64,000 bases of DNA from Arsenicicoccus dermatophilus (GTDB taxonomy: Bacteria > Actinomycetota > Actinomycetes > Actinomycetales > Dermatophilaceae), in NCBI RefSeq assembly GCF_022568795.1, contig NZ_JAKZHU010000003.1, forward strand, positions 62,001 to 126,000. Reading direction: 5' to 3'. Made by a program: the position numbers and the translations under genes. Below are positions 63,473 to 64,000 of this stretch, in pieces. The notes under the pieces were generated by a model. It was not told the DNA's origin, made no database searches, and saw only the letters and a list, made by a program, of their open reading frames with translations. Position 1 is the first letter of the stretch. Each line of letters begins with the position of its first letter.

Positions 63473-64000
63473 CTAGTGGTCCGTGGCGGCGCTCGCGACC
63501 TCCACCCCCCAGCGCACGAGCGGAGCACAGTGCGGCCAGTCCGCAACCGGGCTCCCCGGAGTGATCACGGCACCCACGGGACGGCCCGCGTCGTCGAGCC
63601 GCGCGTGCAGGATACCCACCAGCGCGTCGTCCTCCGGCTGCCTCAGCTCGATGCGCGCGATGCCCTCGCGGACGCCCCGCAGCCGGACGAGGTCGTCGAG
63701 GTGGGCGGCCCATCCGGGCACCTGGTCGATCCGCAGCCGCAGCTCGCGCCGCACCCGCGCGCGCAGCACCTCGTCGTGCAGCAGGTGCTCCAGGACGGCG
63801 AGACACACGGTGGTGGCAGGGGACTCGTGGTCGATGACGGTCCCGACGAGCCAGCGGGTGTCGAGCTCGGGCAGCGTGTCGTCGTCGGGCGACGCCTCCG
63901 GGCCGACGTCCGTCGCCGGCGCCGTCGCCCGGTCGTGCCGGGTCGCCCCGACGGGGCCCGGTTCAGGATCGGCAGGCTGGGAGCGGGCCGGGGCCTGCCC
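63473..64000 (-). CDS. Hypothetical protein, 5' end beyond window
   Basis: The minus-strand frame is open from the right edge to the stop at 63473, about 175 residues. The first part is Pro/Ala-rich and acidic; the second part 'LDTRWLVGTVIDHESPATTVCLAVLEHLLHDEVLRARVRREL' looks globular, ending 'GVEVASAATDH'. No family is recognised. An internal GTG at 63808 is an unlikely start because coding continues upstream. Confidence 0.55.
   Translation of the reverse strand, partial: GQAPARSQPADPEPGPVGATRHDRATAPATDVGPEASPDDDTLPELDTRWLVGTVIDHESPATTVCLAVLEHLLHDEVLRARVRRELRLRIDQVPGWAAHLDDLVRLRGVREGIARIELRQPEDDALVGILHARLDDAGRPVGAVITPGSPVADWPHCAPLVRWGVEVASAATDH

Overview
The window is chromosomal DNA from a high-GC Gram-positive actinobacterium. 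GC is very high throughout, GTG starts are frequent, and family content points the same way: BioQ-type biotin control, SigE-family sigma factor, ANTAR proteins, a GluABCD-type glutamate importer and a fused PutA. The style resembles the Intrasporangiaceae and relatives, but that placement is inference. No rRNA, tRNA or CRISPR array was recognised.

Layout. 1-9.1 kb: partial amylosucrase, a CYTH-CHAD phosphate-binding protein with an apparent 3' frameshift, SRPBCC protein, AI-2E transporter, phospholipase D, DMT transporter, SDR and PhzF protein. 9.3-11.1 kb: secreted S33 tripeptidyl aminopeptidase. 11.4-14.5 kb: an insertion-sequence island with an IS3 orfA fragment, a 147-bp MITE-like element, an AT-richer orphan gene, an IS30 transposase cut before its second catalytic Asp, and a frameshifted IS5-type element. 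14.7-19.9 kb: PutA, a small membrane protein and an Eis-like acetyltransferase. 20-24 kb: secreted trypsin-like protease, hydrolase, and a sigma factor with a membrane partner. 24.1-27.5 kb: gluABCD. 27.6-36.5 kb: YczE-like membrane protein, hexose-6-phosphate mutarotase, PAS-ANTAR-STAS regulator, membrane protein, methyltransferase, dicarboxylate symporter, LOG protein and nitronate monooxygenase. 36.5-39.8 kb: molybdate regulator and modABC with overlapping ends. 40-43 kb: trans-acting enoyl reductase-like protein and acyl-CoA ligase. 43.1-47.5 kb: alpha/beta hydrolase, membrane-anchored Mur ligase, GNAT and D-Ala-D-Ala ligase homologue. 47.9-52.7 kb: diguanylate cyclase, MaoC hydratase, FabG, remnant SDR and acyl-CoA dehydrogenase. 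52.9-59.4 kb: second AI-2E transporter, DUF389 protein, acetyltransferase, MFS carrier and class IV aminotransferase. 59.4-64 kb: divergent bioQ-like repressor and bioB, then DUF2277, DUF305, GAF-ANTAR and DUF6918-like genes and a partial gene at the right edge.

Genes that work together: gluABCD (glutamate uptake); the regulator with modABC (molybdate); sigma factor with its membrane partner; the acyl-CoA dehydrogenase/SDR/FabG/MaoC set plus acyl-CoA ligase (fatty-acid breakdown); bioQ/bioB sharing two perfect operators; and the hydrolase/Mur ligase pair with a Ddl homologue, possibly an uncharacterised envelope-amide system.

Two features cut across genes. The heptamer GGCATAC/GTATGCC occurs about 39 times by hand count, several-fold over a base-composition estimate, in any frame and even at the cost of rare ATA codons. 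Many genes without a Shine-Dalgarno have a (T/C/G)ANNNT hexamer exactly 6-7 nt before the start codon, which suggests leaderless transcripts.
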